64,000 bases of DNA from DATKYQ01 sp964640665 (lineage in GTDB: Bacteria > Myxococcota > B64-G9): the NCBI GenBank assembly GCA_964640665.1, contig CAZXHT010000008.1, forward strand, positions 30,022 to 94,021. Reading direction: 5' to 3'. The first letter of the stretch is position 1. Each line of letters opens with the position of its first letter. The position numbers and the translations under genes were made by a program. Of this stretch, positions 15,965 through 23,894 are shown piece by piece. A model generated the notes under the pieces. The model did no database searches, was not told the origin of the DNA, and saw nothing but the letters and a program-made list of their open reading frames with translations.

Positions 15965-17329
15965 TCAGCGGGTGTTGCGAATATTACGGTCGATCTGCTC
16001 GATATCTTCCAGAATACGGGCCGCCCGCTCTTGCCCGCCGCCGGCCGGAAGGTTACGGCCGAGATTGTCGAACGCCCCGCGTGTCTTGGGCGCAATGGCC
16101 TTTGTCTGCTCGATCAACTTGCGTATCCTGGTGATGCTCTCCTTGTTGGGCCATGACTTTTGTGGGACAGGATGGCCGTCGAGCTGAGTTGCGGCCAGGA
16201 GTGTCAGCTTGCCGGTCAGCTTGCCCAACTCGAGTCCGGCCTGAAAAGATTTTTCAGCGGAGGGATCTTCTGAAAGCGCCGTGACGAAGACTTTCAGACG
16301 GCGCGCCGCAGAATTCTTTTCGATCTCGCCGGTCGAGATCTTGCCGCCCAGATCGGCGGCGAAGGCGGCCAGGCGGGCGGCGTCCGGTCGGCGCGAAAGC
16401 TTGAGCTCTGCGGCCAGCGACCTGAGGATATTTGCTGTGACGGCGCGTGCCCCGGCGTCGTCCTGGTATCTTGATAAAATGCCGAACGCCTGCGCGGCGC
16501 GGCCGGCGAGGTAACCTTCCGTTGTTGGAGAGTCTCCGCTGGTAGCCAGGGCGCTGACGAGCGGTGCGTCCTTTGTCCAGGGCCGGCCCAGCCTGGTAAA
16601 CAGCCGCTGCCTGGTCCGGCCGTCGAGGCTTTGTGTGAAAGTGTCACTAGCGATCACGCCGGACTCCTGCGGCGCTTTCGTGTCTATCGGTGCCCGGGGA
16701 CCGCTCCGACCAGTCGCTGAAGACGTATCCCCGCTGGTGTCGGCGGAAGCTACGCCGGTATGGGGCATCTGCCTGTCGTTATCCGCCAGGTGGAGATTCT
16801 GCCCCTGCCCTGCTTTCTGTACGGGGATATCAGCTGATTGTTCGGCTGGCCCCGGCGAGAGAATCACAACCAGCGCGAAGACGGCGGCGGCGGCGGAACC
16901 GGCCACGGCGAGCCTGGCTAAGGCATGGCCCGATAAGAGTCGCCCGAGCCAGGAAGCGCGTTTTGTCCCCAGGGCGCGGGAGACGAGGCCGGTCGGGACG
17001 GAGACGGGTTTTGACTCGGCTTCAGTGAGCGATCGTTCGAGTGCCAGCCAGGCACCCAGGCAGCGGTCACAGCCGGCAAGGTGGGAAAGAACTCGCTTAC
17101 GTTCCTCACCCTCGAGGGCACCGTCGTGAAGCAAGACCAGTTTCTCATCCGTAAGGCAGTCGCTGCCCGCAGGTTGCGAGGGCAACGAGAGCTGTACTAC
17201 CGTGAGGAATTCGGACTCACGGCGGCATTCCGGGCAGGAGGCCAGGTGTTCGGTAAGCCGCCGGCGCTCGTCCTCGGCCAGTTCGCCCGAAAAAAGTCTT
17301 TGAATATCTTTTGTTATTTCGCAGACCAC
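15965..17329 (-). CDS. Membrane anti-sigma factor with two zinc-finger (zf-HC2) motifs
   Basis: A 454-residue protein. Two N-terminal anti-sigma zinc-finger motifs are visible: LTEHLASCPECRRE (residues of about 27-40) and LSHLAGCDRCLGAW (residues of about 82-96), each HxxxCxxC. One membrane span lies near residues 140-160 (LARLAVAGSAAAAVFALVVILSPG). The remaining 290 residues lie in the periplasm and include a low-complexity Ser/Thr/Gly stretch and a helical C-terminus. Such proteins hold a cognate sigma factor inactive and release it on an envelope signal. The sigma-like gene ends 15 bp upstream, as expected for a sigma/anti-sigma pair. Two zf-HC2 motifs in tandem, rather than one, is less usual. 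Confidence 0.85.
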   Translation of the reverse strand: MVCEITKDIQRLFSGELAEDERRRLTEHLASCPECRRESEFLTVVQLSLPSQPAGSDCLTDEKLVLLHDGALEGEERKRVLSHLAGCDRCLGAWLALERSLTEAESKPVSVPTGLVSRALGTKRASWLGRLLSGHALARLAVAGSAAAAVFALVVILSPGPAEQSADIPVQKAGQGQNLHLADNDRQMPHTGVASADTSGDTSSATGRSGPRAPIDTKAPQESGVIASDTFTQSLDGRTRQRLFTRLGRPWTKDAPLVSALATSGDSPTTEGYLAGRAAQAFGILSRYQDDAGARAVTANILRSLAAELKLSRRPDAARLAAFAADLGGKISTGEIEKNSAARRLKVFVTALSEDPSAEKSFQAGLELGKLTGKLTLLAATQLDGHPVPQKSWPNKESITRIRKLIEQTKAIAPKTRGAFDNLGRNLPAGGGQERAARILEDIEQIDRNIRNTR

Positions 17330-17344
17330 AACGCTCCTCTGTTG

Positions 17345-18388
17345 TTATTTATACGGAAAGGTATTGCCGTTACCCGGAAAAACATGATCATGATCACGGT
17401 TGGCCTGGTCGAATTCGTCCAGCAGGCCGTCGATGGCACCGATTCCCCCGCAGACCGCGTTCCACTCGAAGCCGGCCTGTCCGAGGGCCTGCTTGAGGTG
17501 GCCAACGATCTTGTCGATATCAGTATAGATACGCTTCTGATCGGGCTGCTTCACGAGCTTGGCGATCTCCTTAGCCGTCATTCCGTGCCTGAAGCGGCAC
17601 ACCAGCACCAGCCGGCTGATCTCGTCCATTTCGGCGATCAGCCCGCGCAGGGCCCGGCCCATCGAGCGGGCGGTTGCCTGCTGCTCACCTTCGATGACGG
17701 CCACGGACGGCTGCGCCGTCGGATGTGGATCGGCCACCTGGACTTGAGCGGAGCGCTCGGGGCGATCCGGCGCGCAGGGGTGCAGCGGCAAGGCGGGGGT
17801 GCGTCGGATCACTTCGCTGTAAAGGGACCAGCGGTTGGATTTCTTGAGCAGTCTGTTGAATTCGCGCACGTAGTCGTCGAACTCGGCACGGCCGAGATGT
17901 GGGTTCTCGCTACGCACAGTCTCGAATGTCTCGCGCTCGCTCAGGCTATCCCAGAAGAGCATTTTGAACATCTTCTGGGCCGGCAGGTCGAGCCGCTGGA
18001 TGGCTCGTGGCAAAGTGCGGCGTCCCTCGCGCTCGCGAAAGTAGTCGGACACCAGGTTCTGGGTGACTCGTCCCAGCCAGGTGGTCAGGCGCCCGCGGCC
18101 GTGGTAACGCTCGATGCTCTGCAGATAGCGCCTGAAGCGATAGAAGCTCTCGCCGCGCTCGTTGCTCTTTTTGAGCCCCTCGATGACGTACAGGTACAGA
18201 TCCGAACAACGGTCCTGATCGCCGTTGGCGTAGCGCCAGAGCAGCGAGAAGAGCAGGTTTGAGAACTGGCTCACGAAAGTCGGCCAGGCTTGCTCGTCGC
18301 CCGCGACGACTCGTTCGACAAGATCGCGGTAGGTGTGGTCGCGCTCGGTTTCCGCCGGGCGCGTCTCGGCCGTGTTTTCGCCGTTCAT
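17345..18388 (-). CDS. Divergent sigma-70-family (ECF-like) factor
   Basis: A 347-residue protein. Residues of about 20-125 resemble sigma region 2: an AWPTFVSQFSNLLFSLLWRY helix, then GRGRLTTWLGRVTQNLVSDYFRE, the -10-binding signature. Residues of about 245-300 resemble region 4: SRLVLVCRFRHGMTAKEIAKLV followed by a recognition helix. The two regions are joined by about 120 residues instead of the short ECF linker, and about 45 residues follow region 4. The partner anti-sigma gene lies 15 bp downstream and a cNMP-binding gene 22 bp upstream, all on one strand. Its targets are unknown. Confidence 0.75.
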   Translation of the reverse strand: MNGENTAETRPAETERDHTYRDLVERVVAGDEQAWPTFVSQFSNLLFSLLWRYANGDQDRCSDLYLYVIEGLKKSNERGESFYRFRRYLQSIERYHGRGRLTTWLGRVTQNLVSDYFREREGRRTLPRAIQRLDLPAQKMFKMLFWDSLSERETFETVRSENPHLGRAEFDDYVREFNRLLKKSNRWSLYSEVIRRTPALPLHPCAPDRPERSAQVQVADPHPTAQPSVAVIEGEQQATARSMGRALRGLIAEMDEISRLVLVCRFRHGMTAKEIAKLVKQPDQKRIYTDIDKIVGHLKQALGQAGFEWNAVCGGIGAIDGLLDEFDQANRDHDHVFPGNGNTFPYK

Positions 18389-18410
18389 TTGGCTCTCGCT
18401 TGCCGGCAGG

Positions 18411-18857
18411 TCAGTCCTCGATCATCTTCTTCAGAGAATCCTGTGAGCGCTGCACCCCGGTTCGGGCGATGCGGGTCTTCAGCTTGGGATGCTGCTCGAT
18501 GATCGGCATGATATCGGTGGCCGAGAACTCGATCAACACGCTTTCGCCGGTGGCCGTGACCGTTGCCGTCCTGTGAGCGTGGGTCATCATGGCGATCTCA
18601 CCGAAGAAATCGCCCGGCTTGAGCAGGGAAACCTCTTGCTCTCCCTTGGGGCTTTCGAGAACGACTCGCACCTCGCCCAAGGCCACCACGAACAGAGAGT
18701 CTCCCGAGTCGCCGCGCTTGATTACCTGCTGGCCGGGCGCGAACTGGCGCGCGCCAGCCTTGGCCGCCAAATCCCGCCGCGTGTCCTGCTTCAGTGTCTC
18801 GAACAGCTCGCTTTCCTCGATGAAGCGCAGGGTGTCCGCGCCTGTCCATGCCGCCAT
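18411..18857 (-). CDS. Cyclic-nucleotide-binding domain protein
   Basis: A 148-residue single-domain protein with the CAP-type beta roll: GQQVIKRGDSGDSLFVVALGEVRV, then LKPGDFFGEIAMMTHAHRTATVTA, where the phosphate-binding cassette FGEIAMMTHAHRTATV keeps Gly-Glu and the final Arg. There is no DNA-binding helix-turn-helix, so it probably acts through protein contacts. Its position directly upstream of the sigma and anti-sigma genes (22-bp gap) suggests it feeds a cyclic-nucleotide signal into that pair; this is inference. Confidence 0.85.
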   Translation of the reverse strand: MAAWTGADTLRFIEESELFETLKQDTRRDLAAKAGARQFAPGQQVIKRGDSGDSLFVVALGEVRVVLESPKGEQEVSLLKPGDFFGEIAMMTHAHRTATVTATGESVLIEFSATDIMPIIEQHPKLKTRIARTGVQRSQDSLKKMIED

Positions 18858-18921
18858 CGTTAAATCCTCTCGTTGCTTGTTGGTGAGTCAAGGCCAATGA
18901 TGCCCGAGGAATCGGCGAAGA

Positions 18922-19410
18922 TCAAGACCCGTCTCCAAAACCTCCCGTTCCCGACCGGCGCGGGACGGCGCTGTCTATCAGCAGGGTGACCGGGCCGTCG
19001 TTGACCAGCGCAACCGCCATGTACGCACCGAATTCGCCCGTACCGCAGCGCACTCCGGCGGCCTGCACGCGCTGTGCGAACATGTCGCACAGAAGCGCGG
19101 CACGATCCGGTTCCATGGCCCGTACGAATGAAGGCCGTCTTCCCTTGCGGCAGTCGCCGTAGAGGGTGAACTGGCTGACGACGATCATCTCAGCGTGTAC
19201 GTCTTTCACAGACAGATTCATCTTGCCCAGTTCGTCTTCGAAGATGCGCAGGCCGACGATCTTGTCCGCCATCCAGGCGACATCTTTCTCGGTATCTTCC
19301 CGCCCGGCGGCCAGCAGAACCAGCAGCCCGTTAGCTATGGCTTCCCTTTCCTTTCCAGCGACGCTCACGCTGGCCCGCGATACCCTTTGCAGGACGGCTC
19401 GCATCTGCAC
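18922..19410 (-). CDS. dtd: D-aminoacyl-tRNA deacylase Dtd
   Basis: Dtd removes D-amino acids mischarged onto tRNA. The 162-residue protein shows the family landmarks: MRAVLQRVSRASVSV at the start, KIVGLRIFEDELGKMNLSV, the active-site motif SQFTLYGDCRKGRRPSF and the late GPVTLLIDS. The cross-subunit Gly-cisPro motif appears as the variant NDGPVT. About 15 extra residues follow the usual end. Translation may begin at 19404 (MRAVL), as a superb AAGGAGGTG lies just upstream of the pair of ATGs. Confidence 0.95.
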   Translation of the reverse strand: MQMRAVLQRVSRASVSVAGKEREAIANGLLVLLAAGREDTEKDVAWMADKIVGLRIFEDELGKMNLSVKDVHAEMIVVSQFTLYGDCRKGRRPSFVRAMEPDRAALLCDMFAQRVQAAGVRCGTGEFGAYMAVALVNDGPVTLLIDSAVPRRSGTGGFGDGS

Positions 19411-19441
19411 CTCCTTGCTGCTATCTATGGCGGCTTTCGAT

Positions 19442-19471
19442 TTTACAGAGGCGTCACGTTTCTGGTATACA
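19442..19471 (+). promoter_or_regulatory. Sigma-70 promoter for the ALDH-like gene
   Basis: TTTACA (19442-19447), 18 nt, TATACA (19466-19471), leaving a leader of about 35 nt to the ATG at 19512 with GAGGG before it. Confidence 0.55.
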
Positions 19472-19511
19472 TTGCTCTCAGTCCTGGAGCTTATCAGGCG
19501 AGGGATCCGGT

Positions 19512-21029
19512 ATGCAAACGGTCAAGGTCATGGGTGACTACGTCGACGGCAAATTTCTGAGATCGCGCGGGGCCGAGAACAGGATTGTGTCGTCCGATCC
19601 CGGCGATTCAGGATACCGCATCGGTTCGTTTTCCGTGTTTCCGGCCCACATCGACGAGGCGGTCTCTGCCGCCCGGCGCGCCTTCGGCGGCTGGAGGCGC
19701 CGGGCGCACACCGAGCGGGCACACATCCTGCGCAAGTTTTCCGCCGAGGTGGTCAATCATCGCGACGAGCTGATCGAACTGGTCGCCACCGAGACAGGAA
19801 AACCCGTCTGGGAGGCGGAGAGAGAGGTGCGCCAGGTAGAGGCCCAACTCGAGACCGAGATCCGCGAGGGGGTACGGTCTGTCAGCCCGTTCAAGGTGGG
19901 GGAGGTGAGCTTCGGTCTCGAGGGCAGTGTCCGTTACCGGCCGCTGGGAGTCATCGCCGTGCTGGGCTCGGCCATTTCTCCAGTGCACCTGCCATGCTCG
20001 CAAATCCTGCCCGCGCTGGTCGCGGGCTGCAGCGTGGTGTTCAAGCCCTCAAAGCTGGTGCCGGCCACGGGCCAGTTCATCGCTCACCTGTTCGACGAGA
20101 TCGGCATGCCCCGCGGGGTGTTCAACCTGCTCCAGGGGGACGCCGACTACGGCCTGGCCCTGGCGGCCCACGAGGGCGTCGCCGGGGTTCTCTTCACCGG
20201 GTCCTGCCCGGCCGGCCGGCGGTTGCTTACGGCGTTGGCCGAGCAGCCGCACAAGCTGGCCGCCTTGCAGATGGGTGGGGTGAACCTGGCTGTGGTCCTC
20301 GAAGATGCCGACCTCGATCAGGCGGTGTGCGAGTGTGTCAAGGGCGCCTACTTGACCACCGGGCAGCAGTACACCTCGACCGGCGTGGTGCTGGTTCACA
20401 AGAAGGTCTTCGAGCGTTTCGCAGACGGTTTTCTGGACATCACCCGCCGGCTGAGGGTCGGCTACGCCTTCGATCGCGGCGTGTTCATGGGACCCCTGCT
20501 CAGCAAGGCCGCCCGTGAGCGTTTCCTCGATTTGCAGCAGCGCCTGGTCAGCGCGGGCGCCAGGGCCGTTCTCAAGGGCGAGCCGCTTGCGACCGGTCGC
20601 CCGGGACACTATGTCGGCCCGGCGCTTCTGGCTTTCGAGAAGCCGGAGTCGATCGATGCCCTGCGCCCCGAGGGCCTGTCGTTCGGTCCCGACGTCGTAC
20701 TGGTGCCCTTCGGGTCCGACAAAGAGGGCTTCGATCTGGCCGCTGGGAATCGCCATCCCTTCGCCGCGGCCGTCTTCAGCGAAGATCGCGAACATCGCGC
20801 GCGCTGGGCCGAAGAGCTGAACTACGGGCTATTGAACTTCAACCTGGCCACCACCGAGATGACCATGCGCCTGCCGCTCATCGGAGTGGGAGAGTGCGGC
20901 AACAACCGGCCCGGCGGAGTCTTCTCCCAGCGCAACTGCACTCATCCGGTATCCAGCCTGACCGCCAACACGCCTTTCGACAGCGCCAGGCTGCCAAAAA
21001 ACTTCCCGCGCCCCAAAAGGCGCGATTGA
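19512..21029 (+). CDS. AstD-like aldehyde dehydrogenase, probable pseudoenzyme
   Basis: A 505-residue protein of the ALDH superfamily, closest by eye to succinylglutamate-semialdehyde dehydrogenase AstD (…HLPCSQILPALVAGCSVVFKPSKLVPATG, FTGSCPAGRRLL, GECGNNRPGG near the end). The three catalytic positions are changed: the oxyanion-hole Asn (usually PxNFP) reads SAISP, the general-base Glu (usually LEMGG) reads LQMGG, and the nucleophile Cys (usually GQRCTS) reads GQQYTST. The NAD-fold glycine motif and the overall length are intact and the frame has no stop. It therefore looks like a preserved but non-dehydrogenase protein. No arginine-succinyltransferase genes lie nearby. Confidence 0.88.
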   Translation: MQTVKVMGDYVDGKFLRSRGAENRIVSSDPGDSGYRIGSFSVFPAHIDEAVSAARRAFGGWRRRAHTERAHILRKFSAEVVNHRDELIELVATETGKPVWEAEREVRQVEAQLETEIREGVRSVSPFKVGEVSFGLEGSVRYRPLGVIAVLGSAISPVHLPCSQILPALVAGCSVVFKPSKLVPATGQFIAHLFDEIGMPRGVFNLLQGDADYGLALAAHEGVAGVLFTGSCPAGRRLLTALAEQPHKLAALQMGGVNLAVVLEDADLDQAVCECVKGAYLTTGQQYTSTGVVLVHKKVFERFADGFLDITRRLRVGYAFDRGVFMGPLLSKAARERFLDLQQRLVSAGARAVLKGEPLATGRPGHYVGPALLAFEKPESIDALRPEGLSFGPDVVLVPFGSDKEGFDLAAGNRHPFAAAVFSEDREHRARWAEELNYGLLNFNLATTEMTMRLPLIGVGECGNNRPGGVFSQRNCTHPVSSLTANTPFDSARLPKNFPRPKRRD

Positions 21030-21037
21030 TGCGCGCC

Positions 21038-22339
21038 TCACCAGGCCAGTGAGGCCTGGACCAGGATGCCGAATGCCTCGTTGCCGCTCTGGGCCGGAAT
21101 GTCGGCGAACAGGTCGGCTAAAATGGCGAAGTGATCCTGCTCGACCGCGAAGTGACCGCCGGCCGTGAACCGCAGGCGCATGTCGTCGTCCGTGTCCATG
21201 TCGGGTTCGAGCCACTCGACGCGGAAGACGCACTCCATCCAGTCCTGCAGCTTGTAGCCGATGTGAGCCCACAGGGCCAGGCTGGACTTCGAGTCGCTGG
21301 GGTCGCCGTAGCTGATTACCCGGAACATGAACTCGGATATCAGGTGCAGCCGGCCGTCGTTGTACTCGGCTCCCGGCCCGCCCATGATGACGATGTCATT
21401 GTCAGAATCGCCACCGGCATTGTTGGGCATGCCCAGCCAGAAGTTGAGATCGAGTGACAGGGTGTCCATGGGCTTGAAGGCCGCCCGCAGCATGATGTCC
21501 TTGGCCTTGTTGTTGTCGGTGTAGTTATTGTAGGTGCCGGCGCCGATCACGATAGTGCCCATCTGCATGTTGACCAACTGTGGATTCACGGCGGTGGGCT
21601 CGTACATCAGGCCGTTGAACACCCCCAGCTTGACGGTGAACTGCTCGTTGGCCTGGTAACCCATTTCGAAGCCGATCTGACGCCAGACGCCGAAGGCGCC
21701 GGCGGTCAGGAAAACAGGGAAGTTGACGGCATCCAGATGGGCCCGATCACGCGGCATCATGTAGGTGAAGTCGGGTAAAAAGCGACCCACCCGCAGGCTG
21801 AAGCCGTTGTACTTGTAACGCAAGAACATGTCCAGGGCGAAAGATGCCATGTTGCCGGCGTCGCCCTGGAAGAAATACTCGAGGTTGCGGCTGAGCAAAT
21901 GCCCCTTGAGGACGATGCGCGCGCGCTGGAACCTGAAGCCCACGGTCTCGTTGTCGACATCGTCGTTGAACATGTAGGATTCAAAGAGGGTCTGGAAGAG
22001 GCCCATCAAGGCCAGCGAACCGTACTTGTGATCGACCGAGGGCAGAAGCCCCTTGTGGCTGACCGGCTCCTCGGCGGCCGGACCGACCGGCGGAGGCGTG
22101 GTCTTTTTGACCGGCGTGGGAGTCGGCGCCGGCGCTGTAGTATTTTCTACGGACGGCTTCTCTTTTTCGGGTGTGGCCTTGGGCTGCTCACCCTTGTCCT
22201 CGGACTCTTCCTCCCAGCCCTCGAAGCCGGTTTTCTCCTCTTGTTCCTTGTCCTTGTCCTGGGCCGAGGCGGCCAGCGGACAGAACGCCAGGGCGGCCGA
22301 AAGGACCAAGCACCATATGGATATAGCTTTGCGTGTCAT
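21038..22339 (-). CDS. Outer-membrane beta-barrel porin (phosphate-selective-porin-like)
   Basis: A 433-residue protein. The ATG at 22339 is chosen because a clean signal peptide follows (MTRKAISIWCLVLSAALAFCPLAASAQ) and AAAGGGG lies upstream. A linker of about 65 residues rich in Glu, Lys, Pro and Thr precedes the barrel. The barrel shows alternating strands and aromatic girdles (GFRFQRARIVLKGHLLSRNLEYFFQGDAG, FSLRVGRFLPDFTYMMPRDR, QIGFEMGYQANEQFTVKLGVFNG) and ends with a terminal aromatic (SLAW), as Omp85 substrates do. This resembles the O/P-type porin family. Substrate unknown. radC ends 57 bp upstream on the same strand, but a separate promoter region lies between. Confidence 0.8.
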   Translation of the reverse strand: MTRKAISIWCLVLSAALAFCPLAASAQDKDKEQEEKTGFEGWEEESEDKGEQPKATPEKEKPSVENTTAPAPTPTPVKKTTPPPVGPAAEEPVSHKGLLPSVDHKYGSLALMGLFQTLFESYMFNDDVDNETVGFRFQRARIVLKGHLLSRNLEYFFQGDAGNMASFALDMFLRYKYNGFSLRVGRFLPDFTYMMPRDRAHLDAVNFPVFLTAGAFGVWRQIGFEMGYQANEQFTVKLGVFNGLMYEPTAVNPQLVNMQMGTIVIGAGTYNNYTDNNKAKDIMLRAAFKPMDTLSLDLNFWLGMPNNAGGDSDNDIVIMGGPGAEYNDGRLHLISEFMFRVISYGDPSDSKSSLALWAHIGYKLQDWMECVFRVEWLEPDMDTDDDMRLRFTAGGHFAVEQDHFAILADLFADIPAQSGNEAFGILVQASLAW

Positions 22340-22364
22340 GCGTAACCCCTTTTCCCGATATGGA

Positions 22365-22386
22365 ACAGATTGCAATCTGTATACCA
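22365..22386 (-). promoter_or_regulatory. Sigma-54-type promoter and 16-bp palindrome before the porin gene
   Basis: On the minus strand TGGTATACAGATTGCA (22371-22386) has TGG and TTGCA at correct -24/-12 spacing. The predicted start near 22360 leaves a 21-nt leader holding the Shine-Dalgarno. ACAGATTGCAATCTGT (22365-22380) is a perfect palindrome overlapping the -12 box and could be an operator. A competing sigma-70 reading (TTGATC 22400-22405, 16 nt, TATACA 22378-22383) also fits. Confidence 0.5.
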
Positions 22387-22396
22387 GGAAAAGCGA

Positions 22397-23077
22397 TCAG
22401 ATCAAACCGCTATCCGCCATCGAGGTGTAGCCGCAGCGGCCGACGACCAGGTGGTCGACTACCGTGACGCCGACCAGTTTTCCCGCCCTGACCATGCGCT
22501 CGGTCAACTCGATGTCGTCGCGGCTGGGTGTCGGATCGCCTGAGGGGTGGTTGTGCACCAGAATCACGGCCGGGGCGCCGTCGCGCAGGCAGGCCGCGAA
22601 GACTACCTTGGGATCGACGTGACACGAGGTCCACGATCCCTCGGAGACACGCAGTTGGCGCAGCGGGCGGTGCTTGTTGTCCAGCAGCAAGGCATGAATG
22701 CACTCGCGTTCCAGATCCTGCAGGCGGCAGCGAAACCACTCGGCCACGTCGGCCGCCGATTCGATTGGCCGTCCCCTTGGGGGATCGGGGACGGCCAGGC
22801 GGCGGCCGATCTCGACGGCCGCTTTCAGCCGGCAGGCGCGCGCCTCGCCCACGCCGTCGAGCCTTGCGATCTGCGAGATCTCCGCCCGGGCCAGGCCCCA
22901 CAGTCCACCGGCTTGCCCCAGGGCGCGCTCGGCCAGCCCCAGCGGCGCGAGGGAAGATCGCCCGCCGCCGCCCGGACCGATCAGCAAGGCCACCAACTCG
23001 TGATCGGAAAGCGCCTCGGCTCCGGCTTGGGCGAAGCGCGAATGGATAGCCTGAATGGTTTGATTCGTATCCGGCAA
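22397..23077 (-). CDS. radC: RadC-family JAB1/MPN protein
   Basis: A 226-residue protein with the RadC layout: an N-terminal helix-hairpin-helix-like region (AEALSDHELVALLIG, ISQIARLDGVGEARACRLKAAVEIGRR) and a C-terminal JAMM metalloprotease-like domain (VEWFRCRLQDLERE, then VHNHPSGDPTPSRDD with the HxH…S…D ligands). RadC is widespread; its role is unsettled. A start at ATG 23110 would lie upstream of the predicted sigma-54 start of transcription (about 23099). TTG at 23077 follows TTGGAGG at 5 nt and gives a normal RadC N-terminus, so it is preferred. Confidence 0.9.
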   Translation of the reverse strand: MPDTNQTIQAIHSRFAQAGAEALSDHELVALLIGPGGGGRSSLAPLGLAERALGQAGGLWGLARAEISQIARLDGVGEARACRLKAAVEIGRRLAVPDPPRGRPIESAADVAEWFRCRLQDLERECIHALLLDNKHRPLRQLRVSEGSWTSCHVDPKVVFAACLRDGAPAVILVHNHPSGDPTPSRDDIELTERMVRAGKLVGVTVVDHLVVGRCGYTSMADSGLI

Positions 23078-23109
23078 GACCGCCTCCAAGTTGTTGCGGC
23101 AACAAAACA

Positions 23110-23125
23110 AGCAACCTGCGTGCCA
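23110..23125 (-). promoter_or_regulatory. Consensus sigma-54 promoter of radC
   Basis: Minus-strand TGGCACGCAGGTTGCT fits TGGCACGNNNNTTGCW without a mismatch. Transcription should begin near 23099, leaving 22 nt before the TTG start at 23077, with TTGGAGG in the leader. Confidence 0.8.
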
Positions 23126-23201
23126 GAATGTTGCTTGTACATAAGCCGTGGATATTTATGCATATATTACCAGCAGTAAGATCCTTTGGGGTGTCCGAGT
23201 G

Positions 23202-23217
23202 CCGGACATGTGTCCGG
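23202..23217. promoter_or_regulatory. Inverted repeat in the divergent radC / LCCL-gene region
   Basis: CCGGACA (23202-23208) and TGTCCGG (23211-23217) form a 7-bp inverted repeat with a 2-bp centre, a usual shape for a dimeric repressor or activator site. It lies about 80-90 bp upstream of the radC -24 box and about 100 bp upstream of the LCCL-domain gene's ATG. An enhancer site for the radC sigma-54 promoter is possible. Confidence 0.35.
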
Positions 23218-23315
23218 AAACACTACACAGAAAAGTGGGGTTTTGAGAGGGGCACTAGACCAAGGCATCAATGTATCCGTATATTACAGGTATGTGACGA
23301 CTACAGGAGGATGCG

Positions 23316-23894
23316 ATGAGAATCACGGGTCGGGCGATCGTTGTATTGGTACTTGTTCTGGGTTCCGCGTCGGCTCCTGGCGGCGAGTTGCCGCAGGATG
23401 CCGCCAAGCTGATTTCGAAATTCGAGCTAACAGCCGAGAAGATACGTCAGCGGGCGGAGGACGAGATTAATCCGTTCAGGAAACAAGTCATTCGCAAGCT
23501 GAAGTCGTTGCAAGACAAATACACCAGGGCCGCCATGCTCGACGAGGCGCTGGCCGTCCGCGACGAGATACGCGCGTTGCGCGGGGTCAGGCCCGATCCG
23601 GGATACCTGCGCGCTGTAGACGGGCAGATCGGCAAGCGTTTACTGTTTGAGGTTACGGGCAGCCTGAATGGATCTATCTGGGGCAGCGAGGTTTACACCT
23701 CGGATTCGCACCTGGGCGCGGCAGCGGTACACGCCGGCCTGCTGAAACCCGGGGAGCATGGCGTCGTGCTGGTCAGAATTTTGCCGGGCCAAAAAAGTTA
23801 CCAGGGGTCGACCGCCAACGGTGTCAGCTCGAACGCCTATGGTCCCTGGTCGGTGAGCTTCACGGTCGAGAAATATCGCGATGATTCTTTTTAA
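23316..23894 (+). CDS. Secreted LCCL-domain protein
   Basis: A 192-residue protein with ATG behind GGAGG and a signal peptide (RAIVVLVLVLGSASAPGG). Residues of about 25-85 are charged helix (KLISKFELTAEKIRQRAEDEINPFRKQVIRKLKSLQDKYTRAAMLDEALAVRDEIRALRG). Residues of about 108-185 match the LCCL module: GSIWGSEVYTSDSHLGAAAVHAGLL, then VVLVRILPGQKSYQGSTANGVSSNAYGPW. LCCL domains bind ligands such as lipids or proteins in secreted proteins. The next gene overlaps it by 14 bases, so the two are translated from one mRNA. Confidence 0.85.
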   Translation: MRITGRAIVVLVLVLGSASAPGGELPQDAAKLISKFELTAEKIRQRAEDEINPFRKQVIRKLKSLQDKYTRAAMLDEALAVRDEIRALRGVRPDPGYLRAVDGQIGKRLLFEVTGSLNGSIWGSEVYTSDSHLGAAAVHAGLLKPGEHGVVLVRILPGQKSYQGSTANGVSSNAYGPWSVSFTVEKYRDDSF

